A stretch of DNA of 64,000 nt from Herbaspirillum sp. Sphag64 (GCF_014192645.1 NZ_JACHYE010000009.1:101895-165894); one strand, 5' to 3'. Counted from the stretch's first letter, positions 20,221 through 30,192 are shown. The notes: a model not told the origin generated them from the letters alone. Numbers and translations are program-made.

Positions 20221-20305
20221 CAGGTGCTGCCTGCATCATTGTCGGCTTGTTGGAATACACTTGCCATGCACACGTAACGCCGTTCGATAGGACAAAGATA
20301 AAAAA

Positions 20306-21064
20306 ATGAAAATCCTGCGCAAGTTGTTTCTGTGGCTGGTCGTCGTACCATTTTCGCTGGTGCTGTTGTTACAGCTTTATTTCTTCGTGCAGATCTGGTG
20401 GTGGGTTGATCACAATCCGACATCCACCAGCTTCATGCGTCATCAATTATCCCTGTTGCAAGAAAAGAATCCGAGTGCGCAGTTGCAGTTCCAATGGGTA
20501 CCTTACGATCGCATTTCCAATAATCTCAAGCGTGCCATCATCGCCTCCGAAGATGCGAATTTCACGGAACATGAAGGCGTAGACTGGGATGCGCTGCAAA
20601 AGGCCTACGAGAAAAACGCCAAGAAAGGCAAGGTCGTCGCCGGCGGTTCCACCATCACCCAGCAGTTGGCCAAGAATCTGTTTCTATCCGGTGAGCGCAG
20701 TTACGTCCGCAAAGGGCAGGAATTCATCATTACCTATATGCTCGAGTTTTTGATGGACAAGCGGCGCATCTTTGAGATTTACCTCAACGTTGTCGAGTGG
20801 GGCAATGGCGTCTTTGGTGCCGAGGCGGCATCCCAGCACTACTACCATAGCAGTGCCGCCAGCCTGGGACCAAGTCAGGCCGCGCGATTGGCGGTGATGC
20901 TGCCGCGGCCCCGGTTTTACGACAAGAACCCGGGTTCCGCCTATCTCGCCAGTCGCACCGAATTGATCCTGCATCGTATGAATGCTGCCGAGCTGCCGCC
21001 GCTTAAGCCCAAGACGCCATCAGCACCGGCCGTTAAACCGAAGCATGCCAAGCCCAAGCACTGA
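20306..21064 (+). CDS. mtgA: Monofunctional biosynthetic peptidoglycan transglycosylase
   Basis: A 252-aa GT51 glycosyltransferase polymerising lipid II on the outer face of the inner membrane. One N-terminal transmembrane helix (residues 8-33), then the GT51 motifs: [14 protein letters not shown] (catalytic Glu, near residue 78), [29 protein letters not shown] and [16 protein letters not shown]. No transpeptidase domain. The C-terminal 25 residues are a Pro/Lys/Ala tail ([19 protein letters not shown]). Confidence 0.95.
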   Translation: MKILRKLFLWLVVVPFSLVLLLQLYFFVQIWWWVDHNPTSTSFMRHQLSLLQEKNPSAQLQFQWVPYDRISNNLKRAIIASEDANFTEHEGVDWDALQKAYEKNAKKGKVVAGGSTITQQLAKNLFLSGERSYVRKGQEFIITYMLEFLMDKRRIFEIYLNVVEWGNGVFGAEAASQHYYHSSAASLGPSQAARLAVMLPRPRFYDKNPGSAYLASRTELILHRMNAAELPPLKPKTPSAPAVKPKHAKPKH

Positions 21065-21089
21065 TACTGGCATCTGGCATCGAGGTTGT

Positions 21090-22226
21090 TCAGGGTAGTG
21101 TATTGATGGGATTCCAGCGGCCCTTTTCGGCACGATACAGGGTGTAGTGGAAGTTCTCGATGCTGCCATCGGCGGCAAATGATATTTGCCCGGACAATCC
21201 GTTGAATTTGATCTTGTGCAGGGTTTGCACTAACACAGCTGGCTCCATCGACTTCGATACTTTCATCGCTTCCACCAGTGCACCAACGGCATCATAGGCA
21301 AATAGGGAGTAAATAGTGAGGGGAGTAGAGAAAGTCGCGTGGTAAGATTTTTCGAGTGCTTTGAAATCAGGTCTTTTTTCAACGGGAACCCCCGATTCGA
21401 GCAACAAGGTGCCATCGGGATAATCCTCGGTGCTGACCGGGAACTGCGGATTACGCGCGCCGCCCGCCAGCAAGAGCTTGGGCGATAGACCGCTCTGATG
21501 CAGGCGAACGGCAAACGCGCTCGGTTGTGGCATGACACCGGCAAAGAAGATCAGATCGGGTTTGCTTCGGATGACTTTGGCCAGGATATCGTTGAAGTCC
21601 GAACTCTTGTCACTGATCCTGTCTTCTGCCACAAGATTCCCACCTTTGTCTGCCAAAGCAGCCTTGAACCTGGCGCTCAGTTCGCGCCCCAGGACGGTGT
21701 CGTTATAGACCAGCATGATGCGCTGCGCCTGCAACACATGGATTGCCTCTTCTGCCAGATACAGGCCAGCATTACCACTATGGCTGAGCATCTGGAACAC
21801 GTTATCTAAGCCTCTGTCGATAAACGCACGACCGGCAGCAGTCGGTGATAGCTGAGGGATATGTGCCTGGTGGTAGATTTCGGAGGCGGTGATGCTGGTG
21901 TCGGTCGTCAGATGGCCGATCACCCCGATCACACGCGCATTGACGGCGTTGTGTGCACCAATGCGGGCAAAATTCAGATCATTCTTGTCATCAATTTCAA
22001 GCAACTTCAGCGTTACACGTTGGCCATTGACCTGCAATCCTTCCTGATTGATGCGACTGATCGCGAACCGCACACCATGCAATGTACCGAGACCGCGTGG
22101 CTGGAGTAAGGGGCCTGCAACGGCAATCAACGCAGTCTGACTGTTATCCTGTGCCACGGTGGTTGCTGTCATGAGCATCATGAGCAACGCTAGTACAGGT
22201 TTGTGGAAGCAGGGAAAAGTCGGCAT
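21090..22226 (-). CDS. Periplasmic binding protein, branched-chain amino-acid transporter type
   Basis: A 378-aa type I periplasmic-binding-fold protein (Peripla_BP_6, LivK-like). Signal peptide at residues 1-25 (ALLMMLMTATTVAQ). Fold landmarks include GVIGHLTTDTSITASEIYHQ near residue 100, QRIMLVYNDTVLGRE near 165 and the hinge SLFAYDAVGALVEAM near 310. The transported ligand is unknown. No permease or ATPase genes accompany it, so it is an orphan binding protein that could serve a distant transporter or a sensor. Confidence 0.85.
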   Translation of the reverse strand: MPTFPCFHKPVLALLMMLMTATTVAQDNSQTALIAVAGPLLQPRGLGTLHGVRFAISRINQEGLQVNGQRVTLKLLEIDDKNDLNFARIGAHNAVNARVIGVIGHLTTDTSITASEIYHQAHIPQLSPTAAGRAFIDRGLDNVFQMLSHSGNAGLYLAEEAIHVLQAQRIMLVYNDTVLGRELSARFKAALADKGGNLVAEDRISDKSSDFNDILAKVIRSKPDLIFFAGVMPQPSAFAVRLHQSGLSPKLLLAGGARNPQFPVSTEDYPDGTLLLESGVPVEKRPDFKALEKSYHATFSTPLTIYSLFAYDAVGALVEAMKVSKSMEPAVLVQTLHKIKFNGLSGQISFAADGSIENFHYTLYRAEKGRWNPINTLP

Positions 22227-22369
22227 GACGCACCTCCGGTCTCAAGCTCGATGATCACGGATTTATAGCATGAAAGCAATCGGCAAAAGGGTGAAGCACG
22301 CTTTTAAGATCGCTTGTTGTCTCTAGTGTGGCAATGTTGCTGTGTGTACAGAATCATTGGTTGAGCTAA

Positions 22370-23545
22370 TTAAGACGGATACAGTGCACCTAGCAAGCGC
22401 AAGCCACTTGCGCCAGTCACTGCTGGCAGATTGCCGGGCAATCGCAGGCAGAAACGCTGTGCCAGCCAGGCGAATGCCAGTGCCTCGACCTGGTGCGGTG
22501 GCACGCCCAGTATTGCCGTCGATTCGACCGCAATCGCTTTGCTACGTTGCAGCAACGCCAACTCCAGAAGGCGCATCAGAAACGTGTTGTAAGCGCCACC
22601 TCCACAGACATAGAGCGCCGCTGTTTCGGGTGCATGGGTGGTGATGGCATCGGCGATGGTCGCTGCGGTAAAGGCGGTCAGCGTTGCCTGCACATCTGCA
22701 GCAGACAATTGCGCGAACGCTTGCAGATGTTGATCGAGCCAGGCAGCATGGAACAAATCGCGGCCAGTACTCTTGGGTGGCGGTAGCGCAAGATAGGGAT
22801 CGTTGCACAAGGTCTGCAGCAGTGTCTGATCAATGGTGCCGGATGCACCCCAGGCGCCATCGCGGTCGAAGTCCAGACCTTGATGCCGGGCAATCCAGGC
22901 ATCCATCAGGACGTTACCTGGGCCAGTATCGAAACCTGAAGTACCTGCCATGGCTGGATCATTTGCCGGTGGCAGTATGCTGATGTTGCTGATGCCGCCA
23001 ATGTTGACCACGACGCGCATCTCGTGCGCACTGCCAAAGATCGCCTGATGGAAAGCCGGAACCAGTGGCGCACCTTGGCCGCCAGCTGCAATATCGCGAC
23101 TGCGAAAATCGGCAATTACATCAATTCCGCATAGCTCTGCCAGTAGTGCCGCATTGTTGGTCTGACGGGTGAACCCCAGTTCCGGACGATGGCGGATAGT
23201 TTGGCCGTGAACACCCACAGCACGGATCTCTGACCCCGATTTTTCACTCTGCAGCAGCAACGCCGCAATGCACTGCGCATAGTGCTCGGCCAGTTGATTT
23301 GCTGCCAGTGCCTCTCGCTGTAACTCGTTGTCACTGGTGCTCTGCAAGGACATCAGTTCGGCGCGCAGAGTATTGCTGAAGGGAATATAAGCTGTCGCCA
23401 GCGTTGTCATGCTGGAATTGTCGACTGGTAACGTCGCCAGCACGCCATCGACACCATCCAGACTGGTGCCTGACATCAGTCCGATATAAAGCGGTGAGGA
23501 AGAATTGAACACGCAAGCGCGGGCAGAAGTGAAATCGGCAGCCAT
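22370..23545 (-). CDS. anmK: Anhydro-N-acetylmuramic acid kinase
   Basis: A 391-aa kinase that opens and phosphorylates 1,6-anhydro-MurNAc in peptidoglycan recycling. The ATP/sugar motif YIGLMSGTSLDGVDGVLA begins near residue 19; the sugar-binding VHGQTIRHRPE near 116, NIGGISNIS near 173, the catalytic FDTGPGNVLMDAW near 196 and VCGGGAYN near 312 are all present. The annotated ATG directly abuts the T-run of a terminator-like hairpin with no visible ribosome-binding site, so the start is uncertain (first 15 residues are not conserved). Confidence 0.94.
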   Translation of the reverse strand: MAADFTSARACVFNSSSPLYIGLMSGTSLDGVDGVLATLPVDNSSMTTLATAYIPFSNTLRAELMSLQSTSDNELQREALAANQLAEHYAQCIAALLLQSEKSGSEIRAVGVHGQTIRHRPELGFTRQTNNAALLAELCGIDVIADFRSRDIAAGGQGAPLVPAFHQAIFGSAHEMRVVVNIGGISNISILPPANDPAMAGTSGFDTGPGNVLMDAWIARHQGLDFDRDGAWGASGTIDQTLLQTLCNDPYLALPPPKSTGRDLFHAAWLDQHLQAFAQLSAADVQATLTAFTAATIADAITTHAPETAALYVCGGGAYNTFLMRLLELALLQRSKAIAVESTAILGVPPHQVEALAFAWLAQRFCLRLPGNLPAVTGASGLRLLGALYPS

Positions 23546-23606
23546 AAAAAAACCGGTGATGAAGTCGCTGCATTTTACAGCGATTCCAGCACCGGTCAGT
23601 AGCCCA
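23546..23606 (-). terminator. Terminator-like hairpin ending at the anmK start
   Basis: Read on the minus strand, ACCGGTG pairs with CACCGGT, and inside it CAGCGA-type arms pair (one G-T), giving a two-segment stem of about 15 bp; seven T residues follow and run straight into the ATG at 23545. It would end transcripts of the upstream M23 peptidase gene and may attenuate anmK. Confidence 0.65.
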
Positions 23607-23637
23607 GATGCACTCAGGGCAACGTTACCAGCAAGCC

Positions 23638-25038
23638 CTAGCGTGCCGCCAGCGTCGCGTTTGCGCTACCTGCCGGACGCAGCAATGCCAGGCGGCGACT
23701 CATGTCAGTGGAGACCGCACGGAAGCGTTGCAGCTGATTGCCGGCCAGCGGTTGCGCATTCGGAATATCCACCGTCAGTGGGTCACGAGGCACATTGTTG
23801 ATACGGAATTCATAGTGCAAATGTGGTCCGGTGGCCCAGCCTGTCATGCCGACATAGCCGATCAGTTCACCCTGACTCACCTTCATGCCCTTGCGCAAAC
23901 CGGGAGCAATACGGCTCATGTGGCCGTAGACGGTCGAATAGTTGCTCCAGTGCTTGATCATGACCACGTTGCCATAGCCCGTTTGTTGACCTGCGAAGTC
24001 GATCACGCCGTCGCCAGAGGCATGAATTGGGGTACCCGTTGGCGCCGCGAAATCCACACCCTTGTGCTGTTTCCAGATGCCCAGAATGGGATGCAGGCGC
24101 ATCGCAAATCCCGAAGAGATCCGGGTAAATGTCAGTGGGGATTTGAGGAAGGCCTTCTTCAGTGACTTACCATCAAACGAATAGTAGCCACCGCCAATTT
24201 TGCTACCCGGGTCATCGAACCAGACTGCCTGATAGTTGTTGCCGGCATTGTTGAATTCGCCAGCGAGCACGCGCCCGGTGCGAACCGGCTCGCCATTACT
24301 CCAGAAGGTTTCATAGACTACCGTAAAGCGGTCACCGCGCCGCAGGTCGGAGGCGAAGTTGATGTTGGTGGCAAACATATCCACAATTTGGCTGGCGATG
24401 GCGTCGGGGATTTCTGCGCTGTCGGTGGCCGCAAACAGTGATGAGCGAATCACCCCGGAGCGCATTTCGACACGCCGCTCCAGTTGGGCCGGTTCGGTCC
24501 GTGCCTGGAATTTGTCGCCATGGCGATCAATGACCAGCGTGCTGACCGGGCTGCTGCTATTGCTGTTGTCGCTCAGAGTAGTGGTCAGCTGCTCCAGTTG
24601 TCCTTCGTCGGAGGTGCGCGCGATCACGCGCTTGCCCGCACGCAGTTGCATCACGGTGCGCGCGGTCGCATCTGACTTGATGAAATTGGCCGCGTCGCTA
24701 TCGTCCACACCGAGCCGCGTCAGCAAACTAGCCAGCGTATCACCGGGACGAACGCGTTCCTGACTGATATAGGTGTTTTGCTGATCTTCCAGATGGGCAA
24801 TCTGTTGTTGCAGATTTGGCAACGGCAGATCCTTGACAATCGGATGCACGGGCGCGTCTGAAGTATCCGGGTTGGCAGGCGCAAAACCGGCCGCGCCCAG
24901 TGTGAACGCCGCCAGAAACAAGGCACCTGCGCCGAGAATGCGGGTCTTGCGCGAGGCGCCATGAAATTTCTCGTGGCAGAGCAGGGAGGCGTTGCGACTT
25001 AGCTCGCGCACGCGCTTGAATTTATCTTTAGGGGACAT
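23638..25038 (-). CDS. M23-family murein endopeptidase (LytM domain)
   Basis: A 466-aa membrane-anchored peptidase. Transmembrane anchor near residues 34-54, a LysM/OapA-like region (about 95-160, RVRPGDTLASLLTRLG), and a C-terminal zinc metallopeptidase domain with HKGVDFAAPTGTP (His and Asp ligands, near residue 345) and GPHLHYEFR (His-x-His, near 410). Expected to cleave peptidoglycan cross-links in the periplasm. It is divergent from tyrS, a layout conserved in this order, with anmK downstream. Confidence 0.92.
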   Translation of the reverse strand: MSPKDKFKRVRELSRNASLLCHEKFHGASRKTRILGAGALFLAAFTLGAAGFAPANPDTSDAPVHPIVKDLPLPNLQQQIAHLEDQQNTYISQERVRPGDTLASLLTRLGVDDSDAANFIKSDATARTVMQLRAGKRVIARTSDEGQLEQLTTTLSDNSNSSSPVSTLVIDRHGDKFQARTEPAQLERRVEMRSGVIRSSLFAATDSAEIPDAIASQIVDMFATNINFASDLRRGDRFTVVYETFWSNGEPVRTGRVLAGEFNNAGNNYQAVWFDDPGSKIGGGYYSFDGKSLKKAFLKSPLTFTRISSGFAMRLHPILGIWKQHKGVDFAAPTGTPIHASGDGVIDFAGQQTGYGNVVMIKHWSNYSTVYGHMSRIAPGLRKGMKVSQGELIGYVGMTGWATGPHLHYEFRINNVPRDPLTVDIPNAQPLAGNQLQRFRAVSTDMSRRLALLRPAGSANATLAAR

Positions 25039-25519
25039 GCAATACGTTAAAATCTACCGTTTAACGCTGGTGTCGAATCTGTTTCCAGGAAAAGTGGTGC
25101 GAGAGCAACCCTGACAGCATCGCAAACAGGATTGCTGCAGATAAGTTGCTTGCCGTTTGCTGTTGGCCGACATGTTGTCGGTCCGGGCAAGAGGCAACGC
25201 AATTCCAACTCAGTTCCAAGCCAACCGCAGCGCCGTCAATACCCTCCGTTTGACGTTCGCTGGTTGCAGATTCTCGACGAGCGATGAATGCTGATTCTCT
25301 GCTGATTGCGCTTCTAAGTGGCGTGCGGCAGAAAGACGAAAGTGCGCATTATAGCAAAGCATCTGCGCAATTTTGTCGGTTCTGGTACGAATTCAGACGC
25401 GCGGAAGTCAGTTTTTTCAAGTCATGCTTTTTAGTTAATTTTTAGTATTTTTCTTTGTATTTATTTAGTAATTTTTTAGCAATTTTTCCTGTGAAATTTA
25501 GCCAGATTCAGTGACATCA
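25039..25519. other. Divergent intergenic region M23 peptidase / tyrS
   Basis: About 480 bp with no gene. 25145-25203 can fold into one long hairpin: GTTGC-TTGCC on the left and GGGCAA-GA-GGCAAC on the right, enclosing CCGACA (25167-25172) / TGTCGG (25176-25181). The last 90 bp before tyrS (about 25420-25510) are strikingly AT-rich with runs of T (TTTTTAG repeats), in contrast to the coding sequence around. The tyrS promoter is presumably here, but I cannot place it with confidence. Confidence 0.5.
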
Positions 25520-26785
25520 ATGAGCCTCGAACAATCCTCCTCCAAGTCCACTCCAGCAGTAGCCCCGCAAGCTTCCTTGCCGCTCTCCGATCAAGTGCAG
25601 GAAGCACTGGCCATCACCAAACGCGGCGTCGACGAGCTGCTCATCGAGAGCGAATTCGCGCAGAAGCTGGCGCGCGCTGAACAAAGCGGGCAGCCCCTGC
25701 GCATCAAACTTGGTCTGGATCCGACCGCGCCCGACCTGCATCTTGGTCACACCGTGGTGCTCAACAAGATGCGCCAGTTGCAAAATCTCGGTCATAACGT
25801 GATTTTCCTCATTGGTGATTTCACCTCCATGATCGGCGATCCGTCTGGTCGCAATGCCACGCGTCCTCCACTGACGCGGGAACAGATCGAGCTCAATGCC
25901 AAGACTTATTTTGCGCAAGCCAGTCTGGTATTGGACCCGCAACGCACCGAGATTCGTTACAACTCGGAGTGGTGTGATCCGCTCGGCAGTCGCGGCATGA
26001 TTCAACTGGCCTCGCGCTATACCGTTGCGCGCATGATGGAGCGTGACGACTTCACCAAACGCTTCAAGGAAGGCACGCCGATTTCGGTTCATGAATTTCT
26101 GTATCCACTGATGCAGGGCTATGACTCGGTAGCGCTGAAGTCCGACCTCGAACTCGGTGGTACTGACCAGAAATTCAACCTGCTCGTTGGCCGTGAATTG
26201 CAGAAGGACTTCGGTCAGGAGCCGCAATGTATCCTCACGATGCCGCTGCTGGAAGGACTCGACGGCGTCGACAAGATGTCCAAGTCCAAGAACAATTACA
26301 TCGGTATCACCGAGCCGGCCAATACCATGTTTGCCAAGGTGATGAGCATCTCCGATGTCATGATGTGGCGTTACTATGAGTTGCTGTCATTCCGTTCGCT
26401 GGCCGATATTGCTGGTTATCGCAAGGCCGTGGAAGAAGGGCAGAATCCACGCGACATCAAGGTTGCGCTGGCACAGGAAATCGTGACTCGCTTCCATTCG
26501 CAGCAGGCAGCAGAAGATGCGTTGGCTGATTTCGTCAACCGCTCCAAGGGCGGCATCCCTGACGATATTCCAGAGCTGGCACTGAGCGGTGCTCCCCTGG
26601 GTATCGGTCAACTGCTTAAGCAAGCCAATCTGTGCGCTTCTACCTCGGAAGCTTTGCGTATGGTCGAGCAGGGTGGCGTGCGTATTGATGGCACTGTCAT
26701 CAGTGACAAGGGCCTCAAGGTCGAACCAGGTGCATTCGTGGTGCAAGTTGGCAAGCGCAAGTTTGCTCGCGTGACGCTGAGCTAA
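25520..26785 (+). CDS. tyrS: Tyrosyl-tRNA synthetase
   Basis: Class I aminoacyl-tRNA synthetase, 421 aa from the ATG at 25520 (a GTG at 25511 would add three residues; neither has a clear ribosome-binding site). The signature HLGH lies near residue 75 and KMSKSK near 245. A C-terminal S4-type RNA-binding domain (residues about 355-420, with [15 protein letters not shown]) binds tRNA-Tyr. This is the TyrRS type lacking the TyrRZ variations. dtd follows 38 bp later. Confidence 0.97.
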   Translation: MSLEQSSSKSTPAVAPQASLPLSDQVQEALAITKRGVDELLIESEFAQKLARAEQSGQPLRIKLGLDPTAPDLHLGHTVVLNKMRQLQNLGHNVIFLIGDFTSMIGDPSGRNATRPPLTREQIELNAKTYFAQASLVLDPQRTEIRYNSEWCDPLGSRGMIQLASRYTVARMMERDDFTKRFKEGTPISVHEFLYPLMQGYDSVALKSDLELGGTDQKFNLLVGRELQKDFGQEPQCILTMPLLEGLDGVDKMSKSKNNYIGITEPANTMFAKVMSISDVMMWRYYELLSFRSLADIAGYRKAVEEGQNPRDIKVALAQEIVTRFHSQQAAEDALADFVNRSKGGIPDDIPELALSGAPLGIGQLLKQANLCASTSEALRMVEQGGVRIDGTVISDKGLKVEPGAFVVQVGKRKFARVTLS

Positions 26786-26823
26786 GTCAGGGTCATCAAC
26801 ACAGAAGCGAATACGAAAGCACA

Positions 26824-27279
26824 ATGATCAATCTGTTACAACGCGTCACCCGTGCCGACGTCGTCGTTGACGGCGAGCAGATCGGTGCCATTGGTACTGG
26901 CCTGCTGGTGCTGGTGTGCGCCGAGCGTGGCGATACCGAGCAGCAAGCCGATGCCTTGCTCAACAAGCTGCTCGGTTATCGGGTGTTTAGCGACGATGCC
27001 GGCAAGATGAACCGTAGTGTCAGCGATGTGGGTGGCGGTTTGTTGCTGGTGCCGCAATTCACGCTGGCGGCTGATACCCGCTCTGGTACGCGTCCTTCGT
27101 TTACGCCGGCAGCGGCACCTGAAGATGGTCGTCGCCTGTTTGACTATTTTGTTGCCCAGGCCCGCGCCCGTCATTCCGACGTGGCTACAGGGCGCTTTGG
27201 TGCCGATATGCAAGTGTCGCTGACCAACAACGGCCCGGTTACCTTCTGGCTGCAGGTCAAACCGACAACCGTAGGATAA
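26824..27279 (+). CDS. dtd: D-aminoacyl-tRNA deacylase
   Basis: A 151-aa enzyme that hydrolyses D-Tyr-tRNA and other misacylated tRNAs. It begins [17 protein letters not shown]; the active-site motif usually written SQFTL is [17 protein letters not shown] here (near residue 78), and the second motif NNGPVTFWL near 138 keeps the Gly-cisPro. The Ser to Pro change in the first motif occurs in other members from memory, but is worth noting. Pairing with tyrS makes functional sense. Confidence 0.95.
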   Translation: MINLLQRVTRADVVVDGEQIGAIGTGLLVLVCAERGDTEQQADALLNKLLGYRVFSDDAGKMNRSVSDVGGGLLLVPQFTLAADTRSGTRPSFTPAAAPEDGRRLFDYFVAQARARHSDVATGRFGADMQVSLTNNGPVTFWLQVKPTTVG

Positions 27280-27319
27280 TGGCTGGCACGCATAGCTGAA
27301 ACTTTTGAGGAGAGCACAC

Positions 27320-27958
27320 ATGAAAGTCTGGAGCGAATCTTTTCAGGATGGCGCTGCCATTCCCGGTGAATTTGCATTTGCTGTGATCGATCCCAAGAGC
27401 CACATCGCTCTCTCGTCGAATCGTAACCCGCATCTGGCCTGGAGTGATGTACCTGCTGCTGCGAAATCACTGGTGCTGGTTTGCCACGATCCTGATGTGC
27501 CATCGCGAGGCGACGACGTCAATCAGGAAGGGCGTGCCGTCCCGGCAGAGCTGCTGCGGGTCGACTTCTATCACTGGACGCTGGTTGATATTCCGCTCAC
27601 GGTCAGTAGCATTGCCGCTGGACAACTGAGCAATGGTGTGACCACACGCGGTAAAGCCGGCCCGAGCATCCCCGGTGATCCACTGCATGGTGCGCGTCAC
27701 GGCATTAACGATTACACCGGCTGGTTCGCTGGTGACGGCGACATGCGCGGCGACTATTTTGGCTACGACGGTCCTTGCCCACCATGGAATGATGCCCTGC
27801 TGCATCATTACGTGTTCACGCTCTACGCACTGGATGTGGCTGCGTTGCAGGTATCGGGGCAATTCACCGGTAGCGATGTTCGCAACGCCTTGCAAGGCCA
27901 TGTGTTGGCGCAAGCCAGCATCACCGGCACCTACACGCTCAACCCGGCACTCAAGTGA
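27320..27958 (+). CDS. YbhB/YbcL family (PEBP-like) protein
   Basis: A 212-aa phosphatidylethanolamine-binding-fold protein. Family motifs: NRNPHLAWSDVPAAAKSLVLVCHDPDVPS near residues 33-62, FYHWTLVDIP near 82, and YTGWFAGDGDMRGDYFGYDGPCPPWND near 133-160. Bacterial members are cytoplasmic or periplasmic with no settled function. The ATG at 27320 follows GAGGAG; the frame is open five codons earlier. No signal peptide. Confidence 0.88.
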   Translation: MKVWSESFQDGAAIPGEFAFAVIDPKSHIALSSNRNPHLAWSDVPAAAKSLVLVCHDPDVPSRGDDVNQEGRAVPAELLRVDFYHWTLVDIPLTVSSIAAGQLSNGVTTRGKAGPSIPGDPLHGARHGINDYTGWFAGDGDMRGDYFGYDGPCPPWNDALLHHYVFTLYALDVAALQVSGQFTGSDVRNALQGHVLAQASITGTYTLNPALK

Positions 27959-28011
27959 GTTGAAATCCGGCCGTTACCAGACTCTCCAGATCCACAACGC
28001 GACGTAATCTA

Positions 28012-28656
28012 ATGACTGACATCCTGCTGATCCGACACGGCGAAACCGACTGGAATGTCGACAAGCGTCTGCAAGGGCATATTGATATCGCACTCAATGC
28101 GGAAGGCCGCCGTCAGGCCGCCGCATTGGGGGCGGCGCTCGCTGAAGAAACCTTGGATGCCGTGTTTGCCAGCGATTTACAGCGTGCCCGCGATACGGCG
28201 CAGGCAGTTGCCCAGCAACAAGGTCTGACGGTGCAGATCGTGCCGGCCCTGCGCGAGCGTTGCTACGGTGGCTTCGAAGGCCTGCGTCATCAGGAGATCG
28301 CCCAGCCTTATCCGGCCGACTATGTCGCCTGGAAAGCGCGCGAGCCGGATGCCCGATACCCGGCGGGCGAGCGTGTGGCGGAAACCATGCGCGAGTTTTC
28401 CGCACGGGCAGTGGCCGCCGTGATGGAACTGGTAAAGCAAAATAATTACCGCAAGATCGTCATCGTGACCCATGGCGGCGTGCTCGAATGCCTGTACCGC
28501 TGGTCGCAGCAAAGCGGTTTTGGCAAGGCACGCGACTTCGATATCTTCAATGCCAGCATTAATCGTCTGCGCTGGGATGGCAGTCATGCCCACATTCAGC
28601 AATGGGGCGATATTGCGCACCTGCGTGCGGAAACGCTTGATGAGGTTGATCGCTGA
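28012..28656 (+). CDS. Histidine phosphatase family protein (phosphoglycerate mutase-like)
   Basis: A 214-aa protein of the branch-1 histidine phosphatase family, with LIRHGETDWN at residues 6-15 (catalytic His9), SDLQRARDTAQ near 53, ERCYGGFEG near 83 and the second His in VTHGGVLECLYR near 155. These act on small phosphorylated metabolites; the GpmB and CobC groups both share these motifs and the substrate cannot be assigned. Confidence 0.88.
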   Translation: MTDILLIRHGETDWNVDKRLQGHIDIALNAEGRRQAAALGAALAEETLDAVFASDLQRARDTAQAVAQQQGLTVQIVPALRERCYGGFEGLRHQEIAQPYPADYVAWKAREPDARYPAGERVAETMREFSARAVAAVMELVKQNNYRKIVIVTHGGVLECLYRWSQQSGFGKARDFDIFNASINRLRWDGSHAHIQQWGDIAHLRAETLDEVDR

Positions 28657-28792
28657 ACTGGATCCGCTTCAGCGTCAGCATCGTCTGACAGAGCCATCAC
28701 AAATCCGATATCTCAGCGTCTCCAGCCTTTATCGCACTTGCTTGTCAGAATGACATTGTGTGGCAGCAAGTGCGCTGCACGACCAATTCTTG

Positions 28793-28821
28793 TTGGGAGA
28801 GGCCCGCAATCGCGCTAAAAT
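28793..28821 (+). promoter_or_regulatory. Putative sigma70 promoter of dusB-fis
   Basis: TTGGGA (28793-28798), a 17-bp spacer and TAAAAT (28816-28821). The -10 sits at the centre of the inverted repeat GCGCTAAAATAGCGC (28812-28826). It lies about 55 bp upstream of the dusB start. Confidence 0.55.
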
Positions 28822-28875
28822 AGCGCCCTTCCCCCGCATTACCATCGCGACCGTCTTTCTAACCGTCTGCCCAAC

Positions 28876-29892
28876 GTGAATATTGGCCCTCATTTTCTGC
28901 GCAACAAGGTATTCGTCGCCCCCATGGCCGGGGTGACGGACCGCCCTTTCCGTCAGCTGTGCAAACAGCTCGGCGCAGGTTATGCCGTGTCAGAAATGGC
29001 AGCCTCCGATCCGCGTTTGTGGCAGAGCGAAAAGACCTCGCGACGAACCAATCACGACGGTGAGATGGAGCCCAAGGCAGTCCAGATTGCCGGTGCCGAT
29101 CCTGCGATGCTGGCCGATTGTGCGCGTCACAATGTCGATCGCGGGGCACAGATCATCGATATCAACATGGGCTGCCCGGTCAAGAAGGTCTGTAACAGCT
29201 GGTGCGGTTCAGCCCTGTTGCAAAACGAAACTCTGGTGGCCAGCATTCTGGAGGCCGTGGTCAAAGCTGTTGATGTGCCCGTCACTTTGAAATTCCGTAC
29301 TGGCTGGAACCGCGAAAATAAAAATGCACTCCGTATTGCCGCGCTGGCTGAGCAAAGCGGCATCGCCATGCTCACCCTGCATGGCCGCACGCGTGCTGAT
29401 GGTTACAGCGGCGAAGCCGAATACGAGACCATCGCTGCGGTGAAAGCCGCCGTCAAGATTCCGCTGGTGGCCAATGGCGACATCACGACTCCAGAGCGTG
29501 CCAAGCATGTGCTGGAAGTCACCGGAGCAGATGCCGTCATGATCGGTCGAGCCGCACAAGGTCGGCCCTGGATCTTTCGCGAGATCGATCATTACCTCAA
29601 CACCGGCACGCATTTGCCACCACCACTGGTGGCCGAGGTGCAGGAGCTGATGCTGGAACATCTACAAGCACACTATGCGTTTTATGGTGAGTATCTGGGG
29701 GTGCGTACGGCGCGCAAACATATCGGCTGGTATGTGCGCGATCTGCCAGGTGGCGAGGATTTCCGGCAGCGGATGAACCGGCTGGAAGACTGCCAGCAGC
29801 AGTGGAATGCCGTGCGTGAATTTTTCCAATCGCAGGCCAGTTATGGCGAGCGGTTACAATACGGACTTTGCGAGGCGGCAATGGCAGCCTGA
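28876..29892 (+). CDS. dusB: tRNA-dihydrouridine synthase B
   Basis: A 338-aa flavoenzyme that reduces uridines in the D-loop of tRNA. It has the TIM-barrel start FVAPMAGVTDRPFRQLC near residue 13, the catalytic-loop NMGCPVKKVC near 97, TLKFRTGWN near 137 and the FMN motif VMIGRAAQGRPWIF near 217. The GTG start is chosen as the family sequence begins at once. The Fis gene follows 66 bp later; the dusB-fis pair is conserved from E. coli to betaproteobacteria. Confidence 0.95.
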   Translation: MNIGPHFLRNKVFVAPMAGVTDRPFRQLCKQLGAGYAVSEMAASDPRLWQSEKTSRRTNHDGEMEPKAVQIAGADPAMLADCARHNVDRGAQIIDINMGCPVKKVCNSWCGSALLQNETLVASILEAVVKAVDVPVTLKFRTGWNRENKNALRIAALAEQSGIAMLTLHGRTRADGYSGEAEYETIAAVKAAVKIPLVANGDITTPERAKHVLEVTGADAVMIGRAAQGRPWIFREIDHYLNTGTHLPPPLVAEVQELMLEHLQAHYAFYGEYLGVRTARKHIGWYVRDLPGGEDFRQRMNRLEDCQQQWNAVREFFQSQASYGERLQYGLCEAAMAA

Positions 29893-29958
29893 TTGGCGCC
29901 GGCGTTTGCGATGCGAGTCAAATATCAATCCATTCAATAAGAATAGAAGTACCGCGTA

Positions 29959-30192
29959 ATGAGTAAAGAAAGTATCGAGGATGTCGTCAGGAAGAGCCTT
30001 GACAAATATTTCAAGGATCTCGGCGAGCAACTGCCAACAAATGTCTATGACATGGTCGTCTTGACGGTCGAAAAACCGATCTTCGAGGCGGTGATGGCAC
30101 GTGCCGACGGCAATCAGTCCCAAGCAGCAGAAATTCTCGGTATCAACCGCAACACCTTGCGCAAGAAGCTGCAGCAGCACGGTTTGCTGTAA
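29959..30192 (+). CDS. fis: Fis-family nucleoid-associated protein
   Basis: A 77-aa short Fis homologue of the betaproteobacterial type. The N-terminal helix region dimerises, and the C-terminal helix-turn-helix QSQAAEILGINRNTLRKKL (residues about 52-70) binds DNA. E. coli Fis is 98 aa; the shorter length here lacks the N-terminal beta-hairpin that contacts the Hin invertase. It bends DNA at promoters and recombination sites in studied species. Encoded behind dusB. Confidence 0.92.
   Translation: MSKESIEDVVRKSLDKYFKDLGEQLPTNVYDMVVLTVEKPIFEAVMARADGNQSQAAEILGINRNTLRKKLQQHGLL

Noticed and set aside
25039..25519. tRNA or T-box element before tyrS
   Set aside because: No cloverleaf or T-box core sequence is visible; T-boxes are not expected in proteobacteria.
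28812..28826. Inverted repeat GCGCTAAAATAGCGC as a terminator
   Set aside because: No T-run; it coincides with a good -10 box, so it is better explained as a promoter feature.
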